From Desulfobacteraceae bacterium UBA5852 (GTDB lineage: Bacteria; Desulfobacterota; Desulfobacteria; Desulfobacterales; UBA5852), in assembly GCA_002432195.1 (NCBI GenBank), contig DJGG01000043.1, positions 563 through 28,224 of the forward strand: a stretch of DNA of 27,662 nt, read 5' to 3'. Positions 17,308 through 25,318 of the stretch are shown here, one piece after another; position 1 is the stretch's first letter, and each line of letters starts with the position of its first letter. Below the pieces are notes generated by a model. The model worked only from the letters and a program-made list of their open reading frames with translations. It was not told where the DNA came from and made no database searches. The translations under genes and the position numbers were made by a program.

Positions 17308-17985
17308 ATGGCAATTGCCACCCGTGAGGAAGTTTTCGAGAAAGTCATGTCCATGGACAAACCCCTCTGCCCGCACTGCCAGGAGGCCATGAGCCTCTGG
17401 GAGGTGCCGCCCATCAACTTCAGCGATGGGCTCGGCTGGGGCGAGCCGTTTCTTTTTGTCTGCTTCAACGACCAGTGCCCGGCCTTCGTGCAGGGCTGGG
17501 ACCACATCCAGGAAACCTATTCCCACAGGGCCTCATATCGCTGCATGAACTACCCCGGAACCACGCAATTCGAGTTCATGCCGGTATTCAGCCCCATGGG
17601 GGGGCAGGGACAGATCATCGACGATCAGGTGGTGGCCCAGCAGGAAGCCCTCAAGGAGGCCACCAAGAAGGGTTTCAACATTCTGGCGGGCTGTTACGTG
17701 GAGAAGGACGGGCCCGCGGTCCTGCGCCTGCTGCTGGATCCCACGGAGCCGGCGCGGGTGCGCCTGAAGGCCGCGGAGATGCTCGGCGACATCGCCGAAC
17801 TGGACGCGGTGGAGCCCTTGCGCAGCCTGAAGGTCGGCAACGAGAAGATCCAGGAGGCGATCACTGCGGCGGTCCAGCATATCCACGCGCGCTTTTTCAC
17901 CCGGGAGTGCCCCTTTTGTGCCGAGATCATCAAGCAACGGGCTTCCATCTGCAAGCACTGCGGCAAGGAGGTCGCCGGCCAGTGA
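17308..17985 (+). CDS. HEAT-like repeat protein flanked by two zinc ribbons
   Basis: This encodes 225 aa. The N-terminal zinc-binding module is CPHC (Cys21, 24) paired with Cys52 and Cys57 (VCFNDQC), followed by an aromatic-rich stretch. The middle (about residues 115-195) is helical with HEAT-like units (GPAVLRLLLDPTEPARVRLKAA, then DAVEPLRSLKVGNEKIQEA). The C-terminus is a UPF0547-like ribbon, CPFC (201, 204) and CKHCG (215, 218). There is no signal peptide. The arrangement suggests a protein- or nucleic-acid-binding adaptor, but no function is known to me. It converges on the HSDR_N gene with only 9 bases between stops. Confidence 0.78.
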   Translation: MAIATREEVFEKVMSMDKPLCPHCQEAMSLWEVPPINFSDGLGWGEPFLFVCFNDQCPAFVQGWDHIQETYSHRASYRCMNYPGTTQFEFMPVFSPMGGQGQIIDDQVVAQQEALKEATKKGFNILAGCYVEKDGPAVLRLLLDPTEPARVRLKAAEMLGDIAELDAVEPLRSLKVGNEKIQEAITAAVQHIHARFFTRECPFCAEIIKQRASICKHCGKEVAGQ

Positions 17986-17994
17986 CGGGGGCGA

Positions 17995-18546
17995 TCAGCC
18001 CGGTTGGCGGTGGATGTTCATGACGTCGTAAGTGCGAAAAATGAGTTTCTCCCGCTCCAGGCGCTCGGGGGGGTATGGTTTCAAGGCGGTCTCCCCGAGC
18101 AGCCTTTCCAAATCCCGACGGTTGGGGATGCTCTCCCGCCCGGCGCCCATTTTCCGCCCCGTCAGGGTATCCAACACCACGGCATCCTTGCCATCCGAAA
18201 CCGCGCACAGGGGAATCTGGTAATCCAATCGCAGGATACGGGCGGCGGCCAGCGCCTCCCGTTCCCAGGACCCCAGGGAACCGGCCACACATTTGATCGC
18301 CAGGGCCCAGATTCCGCGGGTTGCCTCGATGACCAGCACATCGATGGTGGATGCATAGGTCTGGCCGTCGATCTGCGTTTGCAGGCGGACATCCGTCCGA
18401 AGGTCATCCGGCGTGTAGCCCTTCGCCCCCACCAGGTACCGCAGGATGGCCTGGCGGTTGGCCTCCGCGCCCCGGTTGGGAACCGGGCGACCGGAGAGAT
18501 AGTCTTGCAGGCAATCCGCGCAGGGGCCTGCGGGGGGTGCGCTCAT
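17995..18546 (-). CDS. HSDR_N-like (restriction R-subunit N-terminal) domain protein, probably nuclease-dead
   Basis: This encodes 183 aa. The ATG at 18546 overlaps the gpmI stop (ATGA), so it is coupled to gpmI. The central region looks like the PD-(D/E)xK fold of type I restriction R-subunit N-termini (HSDR_N_2): STIDVLVIEA with Asp69, then WALAIKCVAGS, where the usual Glu-x-Lys reads Ala83-Ile-Lys85. Loss of the Glu suggests no nuclease activity. It is a stand-alone domain with no methylase, specificity or helicase partner nearby, at the end of a housekeeping operon. A role in restriction is therefore unlikely. The family assignment is moderately sure; the function is unknown. Confidence 0.7.
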   Translation of the reverse strand: MSAPPAGPCADCLQDYLSGRPVPNRGAEANRQAILRYLVGAKGYTPDDLRTDVRLQTQIDGQTYASTIDVLVIEATRGIWALAIKCVAGSLGSWEREALAAARILRLDYQIPLCAVSDGKDAVVLDTLTGRKMGAGRESIPNRRDLERLLGETALKPYPPERLEREKLIFRTYDVMNIHRQPG

Positions 18547-20123
18547 GGCGCGCTCCCTGCGGAGCGCGCGGGAGTGCCGGCCACCAGGCTGCGGCCGGTC
18601 ATGGCCGTGGGCGCGGGCAGGCCCATCCAGGCCAGCACCGTGGGAGCGATGTCTCCCAGCCGTCCGTCGGTGCGCAGCGCCAGTTCCCGACAACGGGGAT
18701 CCACCAGGACAAAGGGCACCGGATTGGTGGTGTGCGCGGTAAAGGGCGCGCCGCTGTGGTCCAGCATCTGCTCGGCATTCCCGTGGTCGGCGGTGACCAT
18801 GGCGACGCCGCCGGCCTCCAGGCAGGCCCCTACCAGAGCCCCCACGCAATGGTCCACGGTTTCACAGGCGCGCACGGCGGCCTCCAGGTTACCGGTATGC
18901 CCCACCATGTCCATGTTGGCGAAGTTGAGCACGATCAGGCGGTAGCGCCGGCTGCGGATGCGGGTTTCGGCTTCGCGCGTCACTTCCGGAGCGCTCATCT
19001 CGGGCTTCTGGTCGTAAGTGGCCACCCCGCGGGGCGAGGGGATCAGGCAGCGTTCCTCCCCGGGGAAGGGCGCTTCTTCGCCGCCGTTGAAGAAATAGGT
19101 CACATGGGCGTACTTCTCGGTTTCGGCGATGCGTAGCTGGGCCAGCGCATGGCGGCTGACGACTTCTCCCAGAAGCCCGTCCAGCCTCACCGGCGGGAAG
19201 GCCACGGGGAGGTTGAAGGCCTCGTCGTAGACCGTCATGCAGATATAGTCGGCAAGGGTCGGCCGCGGCTCGCGGGCAAACGGCGCGAAGCTTTCGGCGG
19301 TGAGGGCCCGGGTGATTTCGCGCACACGGTCGGCGCGGAAGTTGAAGCACACCAGGCTGTCCCCCGTCCGCACGCGGTGGGTGTCCGTACCGTCCGGCTC
19401 CAACAAGACGATGGGCCGGATGAATTCGTCGGTTTCTTCCCGCGCGTAGGCCTCCTGGACGGCGGCCACGGGGTCGCCGGCGGGGCGACCTTCGCCGCGG
19501 GTATAGAGCCGGTAAGCCGTCTCGACGCGATCCCAGCGCGTGTCGCGATCCATGGCGAAGAAGCGGCCGCAAATCGTGGCGATGCGGGTGTCGGGAAAGG
19601 CGCCCAGGAAGTTTTGCAGCCGGGAGAGATAGCCGGCTCCGCTGGTGGGGGGGGTATCGCGGCCGTCGGTAACGGCATGCACGCGGACCTTGGCCACCCC
19701 CCTCTGGCGGGCCATCCGGATCAGGGCCTCGAGGTGCGTCAACTGGCTGTGCACCCCGCCGTCCGACACCAGCCCCATCAGGTGCAGGGTCCCGCCCCCA
19801 GCGGCCGCCCGATCCATGGCCCGGGTGAGCGCCGGATTGCGGGAAATGGATTCGTCACGAATGGCGTGGTCGATGCGCAGCAGATCCTGGAAGACGATGC
19901 GGCCGGCACCGATGTTCAGATGGCCCACCTCGGAATTGCCCATGATTCCCCGGGGCAGGCCCACGGCCTCCCCGTCACAGCGCAGGCGGGTATGGGGGTA
20001 TCGCGCCGTCAAACCATCCAGATGGGGGGTGCGGGCACGGGCGACGGCGTTGCCCTCGCCGGGTGCGGCCAGGCCCCAGCCATCCAGGATCATCAGCAGC
20101 ACCATGGCGGGTGGCTCAGTCAT
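18543..20123 (-). CDS. gpmI: 2,3-bisphosphoglycerate-independent phosphoglycerate mutase
   Basis: This encodes 526 aa, typical for iPGM. It interconverts 3- and 2-phosphoglycerate in glycolysis, using two Mn ions. The phosphatase-domain metal site starts in LLMILDGWG, the nucleophile is Ser64 in MGNSEVGHLN, VTDGRDTPP marks the transferase domain, and the C-terminal metal motifs are NFANMDMVGHTG and TADHGNAE. The start at 20123 is preferred: GGAGG lies 9 bases upstream, against 3 bases for the in-frame ATG at 20129. It overlaps the rsfS 3' end by 8 bases and the HSDR_N gene by 4. No rlmH gene lies between rsfS and gpmI, unlike in many relatives. Confidence 0.96.
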   Translation of the reverse strand: MTEPPAMVLLMILDGWGLAAPGEGNAVARARTPHLDGLTARYPHTRLRCDGEAVGLPRGIMGNSEVGHLNIGAGRIVFQDLLRIDHAIRDESISRNPALTRAMDRAAAGGGTLHLMGLVSDGGVHSQLTHLEALIRMARQRGVAKVRVHAVTDGRDTPPTSGAGYLSRLQNFLGAFPDTRIATICGRFFAMDRDTRWDRVETAYRLYTRGEGRPAGDPVAAVQEAYAREETDEFIRPIVLLEPDGTDTHRVRTGDSLVCFNFRADRVREITRALTAESFAPFAREPRPTLADYICMTVYDEAFNLPVAFPPVRLDGLLGEVVSRHALAQLRIAETEKYAHVTYFFNGGEEAPFPGEERCLIPSPRGVATYDQKPEMSAPEVTREAETRIRSRRYRLIVLNFANMDMVGHTGNLEAAVRACETVDHCVGALVGACLEAGGVAMVTADHGNAEQMLDHSGAPFTAHTTNPVPFVLVDPRCRELALRTDGRLGDIAPTVLAWMGLPAPTAMTGRSLVAGTPARSAGSAP

Positions 20124-20532
20124 CCCCATCGACCTCCGAAAGGGATTCGCCGTCCGCCGGAGCCCGGCGTGCCCACTCCGCCAGGGAGGGGGTGGAGATG
20201 CGACGGGCATCCGACCACAACCCGTCCAGGTCGTAGAAGGCGCGTACGGGTTCGTAAAAGACATGGATGATGACGTGGCCATAGTCCATCAGCACCCAGT
20301 GGCCCTCCTTGAGCCCTTCGAGGCTGAGGGGCCGGATTCCCTGTTCCTTCAGGGCGGCGCGAATGTGTTCGGCGATAGCGGTCACCTGGCGATTGGATCG
20401 GCCGCTGCAGATGATGAAGATATCGGCCATGGCGGTCAGGGGGCTGACATCCAGTACGGACACCCCCTGGGCTTTTTTCTCCAGCACCGCCCTGACGTAG
20501 CGATCCAGGTTGGAATCGTTGTCCACGCTCAT
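20116..20532 (-). CDS. rsfS: Ribosome silencing factor RsfS (Iojap)
   Basis: This encodes 138 aa. It binds ribosomal protein L14 and blocks subunit joining when nutrients are low. The Iojap-family pattern is clear: LDVSPLTAMADIFIICSGRSNRQVTAIAEHI, shown here in part, then GHWVLMDYGHVIIHVF and REYYDLEGLW-type FYDLDGLW. The ATG at 20532 overlaps the nadD stop (ATGA). An acidic tail (ESLSEVDGDD) extends beyond the usual domain. The nadD-rsfS pairing is widely conserved. Confidence 0.95.
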   Translation of the reverse strand: MSVDNDSNLDRYVRAVLEKKAQGVSVLDVSPLTAMADIFIICSGRSNRQVTAIAEHIRAALKEQGIRPLSLEGLKEGHWVLMDYGHVIIHVFYEPVRAFYDLDGLWSDARRISTPSLAEWARRAPADGESLSEVDGDD

Positions 20533-21200
20533 CGATACAGGCCTCGTTCCTTGATGTAGGCGTTCACCGCTTCCGGCACCAGGAAATCGATGGGTTCCCC
20601 CTGCTTCACCATACCCCGGATCCGGCTGGAAGCGATGTCCATGGCGGTGACGTTGAAGGTAAAGATGGGCTGCTTTTCGCAGTGCCGAAAGCAGGGAGTC
20701 TCCGGCGCGCACGCATATCCGGCCAGCTCGCCATGCTGGAGCAACCGGGTGATGGCCCGGTCGAGGCCCTGGGGATCGTCCCCGACCCCGGGGCGGCTGA
20801 TGACGATGAGCGGGACCAGCCGCAGCAGGTCCTCGTAGGATTTCCAGGTGGCGATCTCCTCGAAAGCGTCCAGGCCGATGATCAGGTAGAGCCACACGTC
20901 CTGGGGTACGATTTGGCGGAAGGCGCAGATCGTGTCGATGGTATAGGACGGCCCCTCACGTTTCAGCTCGATATCGGAGACCCGCAATCCCGGCACGCCC
21001 GACACGCAACGGCGCACCATTTCCAGGCGGTCGGAGGCAGCGACGACGTCACCGGCTTCCTTGTGCGGGGGGCTTGCCGAGGGGATCAGGAAGACCGCGT
21101 CCAGCCCGAAGCCGCGCTGTACCTCCAGGGCTGCCCGCAGGTGGCCCAGGTGAACCGGGTTGAAGGTGCCACCGAAAATCCCGATTTTTTTGAATGGCAT
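20529..21200 (-). CDS. nadD: Nicotinate-mononucleotide adenylyltransferase
   Basis: This encodes 223 aa. It joins nicotinate mononucleotide and ATP to form deamido-NAD in NAD synthesis. The nucleotidyltransferase signature GIFGGTFNPVHLGHL is at the N-terminus, and the SSRIRGMV motif (ISSTxIR type) is near the C-terminus. SASPPHKEAGDVV is the usual substrate loop. The start at 21200 fits the family start (MPFKKIGIFGG); a longer in-frame extension to 21269 would overlap proA. The ribosome binding site is weak. It sits between proA (34-base gap) and rsfS (4-base overlap). Confidence 0.95.
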   Translation of the reverse strand: MPFKKIGIFGGTFNPVHLGHLRAALEVQRGFGLDAVFLIPSASPPHKEAGDVVAASDRLEMVRRCVSGVPGLRVSDIELKREGPSYTIDTICAFRQIVPQDVWLYLIIGLDAFEEIATWKSYEDLLRLVPLIVISRPGVGDDPQGLDRAITRLLQHGELAGYACAPETPCFRHCEKQPIFTFNVTAMDIASSRIRGMVKQGEPIDFLVPEAVNAYIKERGLYR

Positions 21201-21234
21201 GGCTGGTATGCGGCTCTCGACGCGGGGTTTCCGC

Positions 21235-22494
21235 TCAGGCCTCGCGAACCTGGCCGTCCCCCAGCACAACGAACTTGGTGGTGGTCAGCTCCTCCAGCCC
21301 CATGGGACCGAAGGCATGGAGCTTCGAGGTGCTGATACCGATTTCCGCGCCCAAGCCGAGCTGCCCGCCATCGTTGAAGCGCGTGGAGGCGTTGACCAGC
21401 ACCACCGAAGCGTCCACCTCGCGGGTGAAGCGGCGGGCGCATGTGAAGTCGCGGGTGATGATGGCCTCGGTGTGCCGGGAGCCGTAGCGCGCGATATGCT
21501 GCAACGCGGCGTCCATGTCGGACACCACTTTGATCGACAGGATCAGGTCGAGGTACTCGGCTTCCCAATCGGCCTTGGTGGCCGGTTGGGCCTCTGGCAG
21601 CCAGTGCCGGGTTTCGGGGCATCCGCGCAGGATGACACTGGCCGCGGTGAGCCGTCGGGCCATGGGCGGCAGAAAGGCTTCCGCCACGGCGGTGTGCACC
21701 AGAAGGGTTTCCAGGGCGTTGCAGACGCCCGGACGCTGGACCTTGGCATTCTGGACGATGTCCTGGGCCATGGAAAGGTCCGCTGCCGCATCCACGTAGA
21801 CGTGGCAAACACCCTTGTAGTGCTTCAGCACGGGGATGCGTGAGGCCTGCACCACGAAGCGGATCAGCCCCTCGCCTCCCCGGGGGATGATGAGGTCGAT
21901 GGTGTCTTCCTGCTGCAGCAACGCCTGCACGGCTTCGCGATCGGCCACGGGTACCGCTTGGACGGCGGCCCGGGGCAGGCCATGGGCCTCCAGGGCCTCC
22001 TGAATAATCGCGGTCAGGCAGCGGTTGGATTGGAGGGCTTCGGAGCCGCCCCGCAAAATGACCGCGTTGCCGGATTTGAGGCAGAGCACGGCGGCGTCCA
22101 CGGTGACATTGGGCCGGGATTCATAGATGATGCCGATCACCCCCAGGGGAATGCGGACGCGGGAGACTTCCAGGCCGTTAGGCCGGATCCAGGCGCCCGT
22201 GGCCGCGCCGACGGGATCGGGCAGGGCGGCAACTTCGCGGACCCCGTCCGCCATGCCTTGAATGGCTTTGGCGGACAAGGTCAGGCGGTCCAGCATGGCG
22301 GCCGAGAGTCCGGCCCCTGTGGCCGCCTCCAGATCCCGACGGTTGGCTTCCTGAATGCGCGCCGTGGCAGCTTCCAGCCGGCGGGCAATGTCCAACAGCA
22401 CGGCGTCCTTGCGGGGCCGCGAGCATGTCGCCAGGCTCCTTGCGGCGGCCTTCGCGGCCCGGGCCATATCGCCGATGGTGGTGGTGATGTCCAT
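21235..22494 (-). CDS. proA: Gamma-glutamyl phosphate reductase
   Basis: This encodes 419 aa, the usual ProA length. It performs the NADPH-dependent second step of proline synthesis, from gamma-glutamyl phosphate to glutamate semialdehyde. It is an aldehyde-dehydrogenase-fold protein with IGIIYESRPNVTVDAA, ILRGGSEA, the catalytic Cys258 in QRPGVCNALE, and the C-terminal FNDGGQLGLGAEIGIST. It follows proB by 36 bases in the same operon. Confidence 0.97.
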   Translation of the reverse strand: MDITTTIGDMARAAKAAARSLATCSRPRKDAVLLDIARRLEAATARIQEANRRDLEAATGAGLSAAMLDRLTLSAKAIQGMADGVREVAALPDPVGAATGAWIRPNGLEVSRVRIPLGVIGIIYESRPNVTVDAAVLCLKSGNAVILRGGSEALQSNRCLTAIIQEALEAHGLPRAAVQAVPVADREAVQALLQQEDTIDLIIPRGGEGLIRFVVQASRIPVLKHYKGVCHVYVDAAADLSMAQDIVQNAKVQRPGVCNALETLLVHTAVAEAFLPPMARRLTAASVILRGCPETRHWLPEAQPATKADWEAEYLDLILSIKVVSDMDAALQHIARYGSRHTEAIITRDFTCARRFTREVDASVVLVNASTRFNDGGQLGLGAEIGISTSKLHAFGPMGLEELTTTKFVVLGDGQVREA

Positions 22495-22530
22495 GGTGCG
22501 GATCCTTCCGTGGAAGGTGGTGCCGAGACG

Positions 22531-23670
22531 CTAATCCGTTTCGGCGAAGAGCACCAGATTATCCCGGTGAACCACTTCGTCGAAGGGCTTCTCCCCCAGG
22601 ACGGCGGTGATGCGGTTGGTCTGCAGACCCTTGATCTTGCGGATATCGCTGGCGTTGTAGTTCACGAGCCCGTTTCCCAGAATCTCGCCGGCGGCGTTGA
22701 CGAACTGCACCGGATCGCCGGAGCCGAACTCCCCCTCCACTCCGAGAATGCCGCTGGGCAGGAGGCTCTTGCCCCGTTGGATCAAGGCCTTTTCAGCCCC
22801 GCCATCCACCCGCAGGGTGCCCTTGGGCTTGAGGGAAAAGGCGATCCAGCATTTCCGGCTGGGCAGCCGTTGGCTGCGGGGAACGAAGAGGGTTCCCCGG
22901 GACTCCCCGGCGAAGAGGCGCAGGAGGATGTCCCGTTGTCGGCCGCTGGCGATGACCATGGGGATGCCCGCGGCGGTGGTTTTGCGGGCGGCGCGAATCT
23001 TGCTGAGCATTCCCCCCGTGCCCAGGGAACCGGGGATGCCCAGGGCCACGGATTCAATGGTCCTGCCGATGCTCACCACCTCGGGAATCAGGCGGGCATC
23101 GGGTTCCGTGCGGGGATCCTTGTCGAAGAGGCCCTCGATGTCGCTGAGGTTGATGAGGGCTTGGGCGTCCATGAGCAGGGCGATGACGGCAGCCAGGTTG
23201 TCGTTGTCGCCGAACTGGATTTCCTCCACCATCACCGTGTCGTTTTCGTTGATCACCGGCACCACGCCCCAGGCCAGCAGTGTGTTGAGGGTATTGCGGG
23301 CATTGAGGTAGCGTTTGCGATGGGTCATGTCCTCGGCGGTCAGCAGGATCTGGGCCACCTTGCGACCGTGCCGTGCAAATGCCTTCTCGTAGGCCAGAAT
23401 GAGCCCGGCCTGGCCCACCGCCGCCACCCCTTGCCGGGCAGGGATTTCGGTGGGGCGGGCGGGAAGCGCGAGCTTGCGCATCCCCGCGGCCATGGCCCCC
23501 GAGGAGACCAGGATGATCTCGCGTCCCTTGGACATCAGGCGGCTGATCTGGCGGCTGATGGAACGGATCACCGCCAGGTTGAGCCCGCTGTCCTGGGTGA
23601 GGACGTTGCTGCCGACTTTTACCACGACCCGCTTGGCCAGGGCCAGCGGGTGCTGCCGTTCAGTTGCCAT
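22531..23670 (-). CDS. proB: Glutamate 5-kinase
   Basis: This encodes 379 aa and catalyses the first, feedback-regulated step of proline synthesis. The amino-acid-kinase domain has VVVKVGSNVLT, ILVSSGAMAAG, PVINENDTV and FGDNDNLAA. LGTGGMLSKIRAA is the usual substrate loop. The C-terminal 80 residues or so (ILGVEGEFGSGDPVQF) form a PUA domain, as in the long ProB form. The start overlaps the end of obg by 11 bases. Confidence 0.97.
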   Translation of the reverse strand: MATERQHPLALAKRVVVKVGSNVLTQDSGLNLAVIRSISRQISRLMSKGREIILVSSGAMAAGMRKLALPARPTEIPARQGVAAVGQAGLILAYEKAFARHGRKVAQILLTAEDMTHRKRYLNARNTLNTLLAWGVVPVINENDTVMVEEIQFGDNDNLAAVIALLMDAQALINLSDIEGLFDKDPRTEPDARLIPEVVSIGRTIESVALGIPGSLGTGGMLSKIRAARKTTAAGIPMVIASGRQRDILLRLFAGESRGTLFVPRSQRLPSRKCWIAFSLKPKGTLRVDGGAEKALIQRGKSLLPSGILGVEGEFGSGDPVQFVNAAGEILGNGLVNYNASDIRKIKGLQTNRITAVLGEKPFDEVVHRDNLVLFAETD

Positions 23671-24670
23671 GGGGAGTTTCCAACGCCAGCGTGATGCGCG
23701 ACAGGAGCGCCTGCAGTCCCTCCCGCTCCAAGGCTGAGATGGTCAGGATATCGGGGTCGCCGGCCGCCTCCCGGAAGCGCTCCGCCAAGGCGGCGGCTTC
23801 CGGTCGATCGAGCTTGTTCAGTACCACGATCTGCGGTTTGGCGGCAAGGCCGGCGCTGTAGCACGCCAGTTCGGCCTTGATGGTGCGGTAGGGCCGCAGG
23901 GGATCTTCGGGATCCAACTGGGTGGCGTCGACGAGATGCACGAGGACGCGGGTGCGTTCCACGTGTTTCAGAAACTGGATTCCCAGCCCGGCCCCCTCGT
24001 GGGCGCCCTCGATGATGCCGGGGATATCGGCTACCACGAAGGGTTCCGCCCAGCCGAGCTGGACGACGCCCAGGACGGGGTTCAGGGTGGTGAAGGGATA
24101 GTCGGCAATCTTGGGATCGGCGTTGGAGATGCGCGACAGGAGGGTGGACTTGCCGACGTTGGGAAAACCGACGATCCCGACCTGGGCGACCACCCGCAGC
24201 TCCAAGCGAAGCCAGCGCTCTTCGCCGGGTTCGCCCAGTTCGTGTTCACGTGGTCCGCGCCGCTCGGCGGTGACGAAGTGCGTGTTGCCGCGCCCCCCTC
24301 GACCGCCCCTGGCCGCCGTCACATGGGCACCATGGAAGGCCAGATCGGCGATGCAGCGTCCCTCCTGGTCGTCGAAGACCAGGGTGCCGACCGGAACCTT
24401 GACCAGCAGGTCCTGCCCCATCCCACCGGTCTTGCGGCCTCCCCGCCCGAAGGCGCCCTTCTCGGCCTTGAAGTGGGCCCGACGCTTGAAGTCCAGCAGC
24501 GTGTGGAGGTTCTCGTCGGCCTCCAGCACGACGTGTCCTCCCCGACCGCCGTCGCCGCCGTCGGGTCCGCCCTTGGGGATGTACAGTTGACGCTCGAAGG
24601 ACACGCAGCCGTTGCCGCCATCTCCTCCTTTGACGAAGATCCGGGTCTGGTCGACGAAGTTCGTGCTCAT
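23660..24670 (-). CDS. obg: Obg/CgtA GTPase
   Basis: This encodes 336 aa. It is a ribosome-associated GTPase involved in 50S assembly and stress response. The glycine-rich Obg domain is residues 1-160 (FVKGGDGGNG, PKGGPDGGDGG, ARGGRGGRGN). The G domain follows: G1 GFPNVGKS (168-176 region), G3 DIPGIIEGAHEGAGLG, G4 NKLDRP. The protein ends soon after the G domain, so it lacks the C-terminal OCT extension, like many short Obg proteins. The start at 24670 (MSTNFVDQ) is where the family begins; the upstream in-frame extension is not Obg-like. It begins the minus-strand obg-proB-proA-nadD-rsfS-gpmI operon. A terminator lies between rpmA and obg, so obg needs its own promoter or read-through. Confidence 0.97.
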   Translation of the reverse strand: MSTNFVDQTRIFVKGGDGGNGCVSFERQLYIPKGGPDGGDGGRGGHVVLEADENLHTLLDFKRRAHFKAEKGAFGRGGRKTGGMGQDLLVKVPVGTLVFDDQEGRCIADLAFHGAHVTAARGGRGGRGNTHFVTAERRGPREHELGEPGEERWLRLELRVVAQVGIVGFPNVGKSTLLSRISNADPKIADYPFTTLNPVLGVVQLGWAEPFVVADIPGIIEGAHEGAGLGIQFLKHVERTRVLVHLVDATQLDPEDPLRPYRTIKAELACYSAGLAAKPQIVVLNKLDRPEAAALAERFREAAGDPDILTISALEREGLQALLSRITLALETPHGN

Positions 24671-24761
24671 GGATCCCTCAGCGGCCGAGGCCGATCTTGG
24701 AGCCAGGCTGGATCCCCCTCGGACGGGGGGCAGTCTGGCCATTGAAGTCTCGGACAAAGGC

Positions 24762-24791
24762 AAAAATCCCGGTCGCCAGGCGAGCCGGGAT
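24762..24791 (-). terminator. Intrinsic terminator after rpmA
   Basis: Read on the minus strand, ATCCCGG-(C)-TCGCC pairs with GGCGA-CCGGGAT and is followed directly by TTTTTG. This is a classical intrinsic terminator about 27 bases after the rpmA stop and about 90 bases before the obg start. It should uncouple rpmA from the obg operon. Confidence 0.8.
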
Positions 24792-24817
24792 CCGCCTTTG
24801 CGTTCTTCGAGCGAAGA

Positions 24818-25111
24818 CTATCCGACCTCGGCGGTTTCCACCGATTCGACGGAAACCAGGGTCTTGTTGGCCTTGCTGTGGAACTTCACCTGGCCGTCGG
24901 CCACGGCGAAGAGCGTGAAGTCGCGGCCCATCATCACGTTCTCGCCCGCATAGAAGCGGGTTCCACGCTGCCGGACCAGAATGTTGCCGGCCTGCACGGC
25001 CTGCCCGCCATAGCGCTTCACGCCCAGCATCTTCGGCTGCGAGTCGCGGCCGTTCTTCGAAGAGCCCGCCCCCTTCTTGTGGGCGAAGCGCGTCAGATCC
25101 ATCCAGAACAT
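24818..25111 (-). CDS. rpmA: Ribosomal protein L27 with N-terminal extension
   Basis: This encodes 97 aa. The L27 core is unmistakable: HKKGAGSSKNGRDS, LGVKRYGG, GNILVRQRGTRFYAGENV, DFTLFAVADG. It normally starts MAHKKG. Here the protein starts MFWMDLTRFAHKKG: GGAGG lies 9 bases before the ATG at 25111 and about 18 bases before the alternative ATG at 25102, so the longer start is favoured. The extra residues match, position by position, the extension of Firmicutes L27 (M-x3-[DN]-L-x2-FA-[HS]KKG), which is cut by the protease Prp before the ribosome matures. No rplU or prp gene lies next to it. It has its own promoter and terminator. Confidence 0.95.
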   Translation of the reverse strand: MFWMDLTRFAHKKGAGSSKNGRDSQPKMLGVKRYGGQAVQAGNILVRQRGTRFYAGENVMMGRDFTLFAVADGQVKFHSKANKTLVSVESVETAEVG

Positions 25112-25222
25112 TACGGAGCACCTCCGGGGATATGGCGCAGGCCGTTTCACGGCTGCGGAAGGCCCGCCCTCGAAAGACGGGCCGAGGCCAACGAACAAAA
25201 CCCTGATGCACAGGGCCGCGCC

Positions 25223-25251
25223 ATCATAACACGGCCCCCGACGGGACGCAA
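25223..25251 (-). promoter_or_regulatory. Promoter of rpmA
   Basis: On the minus strand TTGCGT (25251-25246), 17 bases, then TATGAT (25228-25223). It would give an untranslated leader of about 105 bases before rpmA. The leader contains a GGCCCG/CGGGCC-type hairpin and could be a ribosomal-protein leader. The remainder of the gap 25112-25318 shows no gene and, in particular, no rplU. Confidence 0.6.
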
Positions 25252-25318
25252 GGGCATTTGCCTGGAATATTCTTCAAGACAGGTCCCGCCGCCTCCGCCC
25301 CCTTCGGGTTTGCCCCGC

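Noticed and set aside
21958..23694. Plus-strand open frame of 578 codons opposite proA and proB
   Set aside because: Antisense of intact proA and proB; low-complexity translation.
23660..24763. Longer Obg starting at 24763
   Set aside because: The extra 31 residues are not Obg-like and run into the rpmA terminator; the family start is at 24670.
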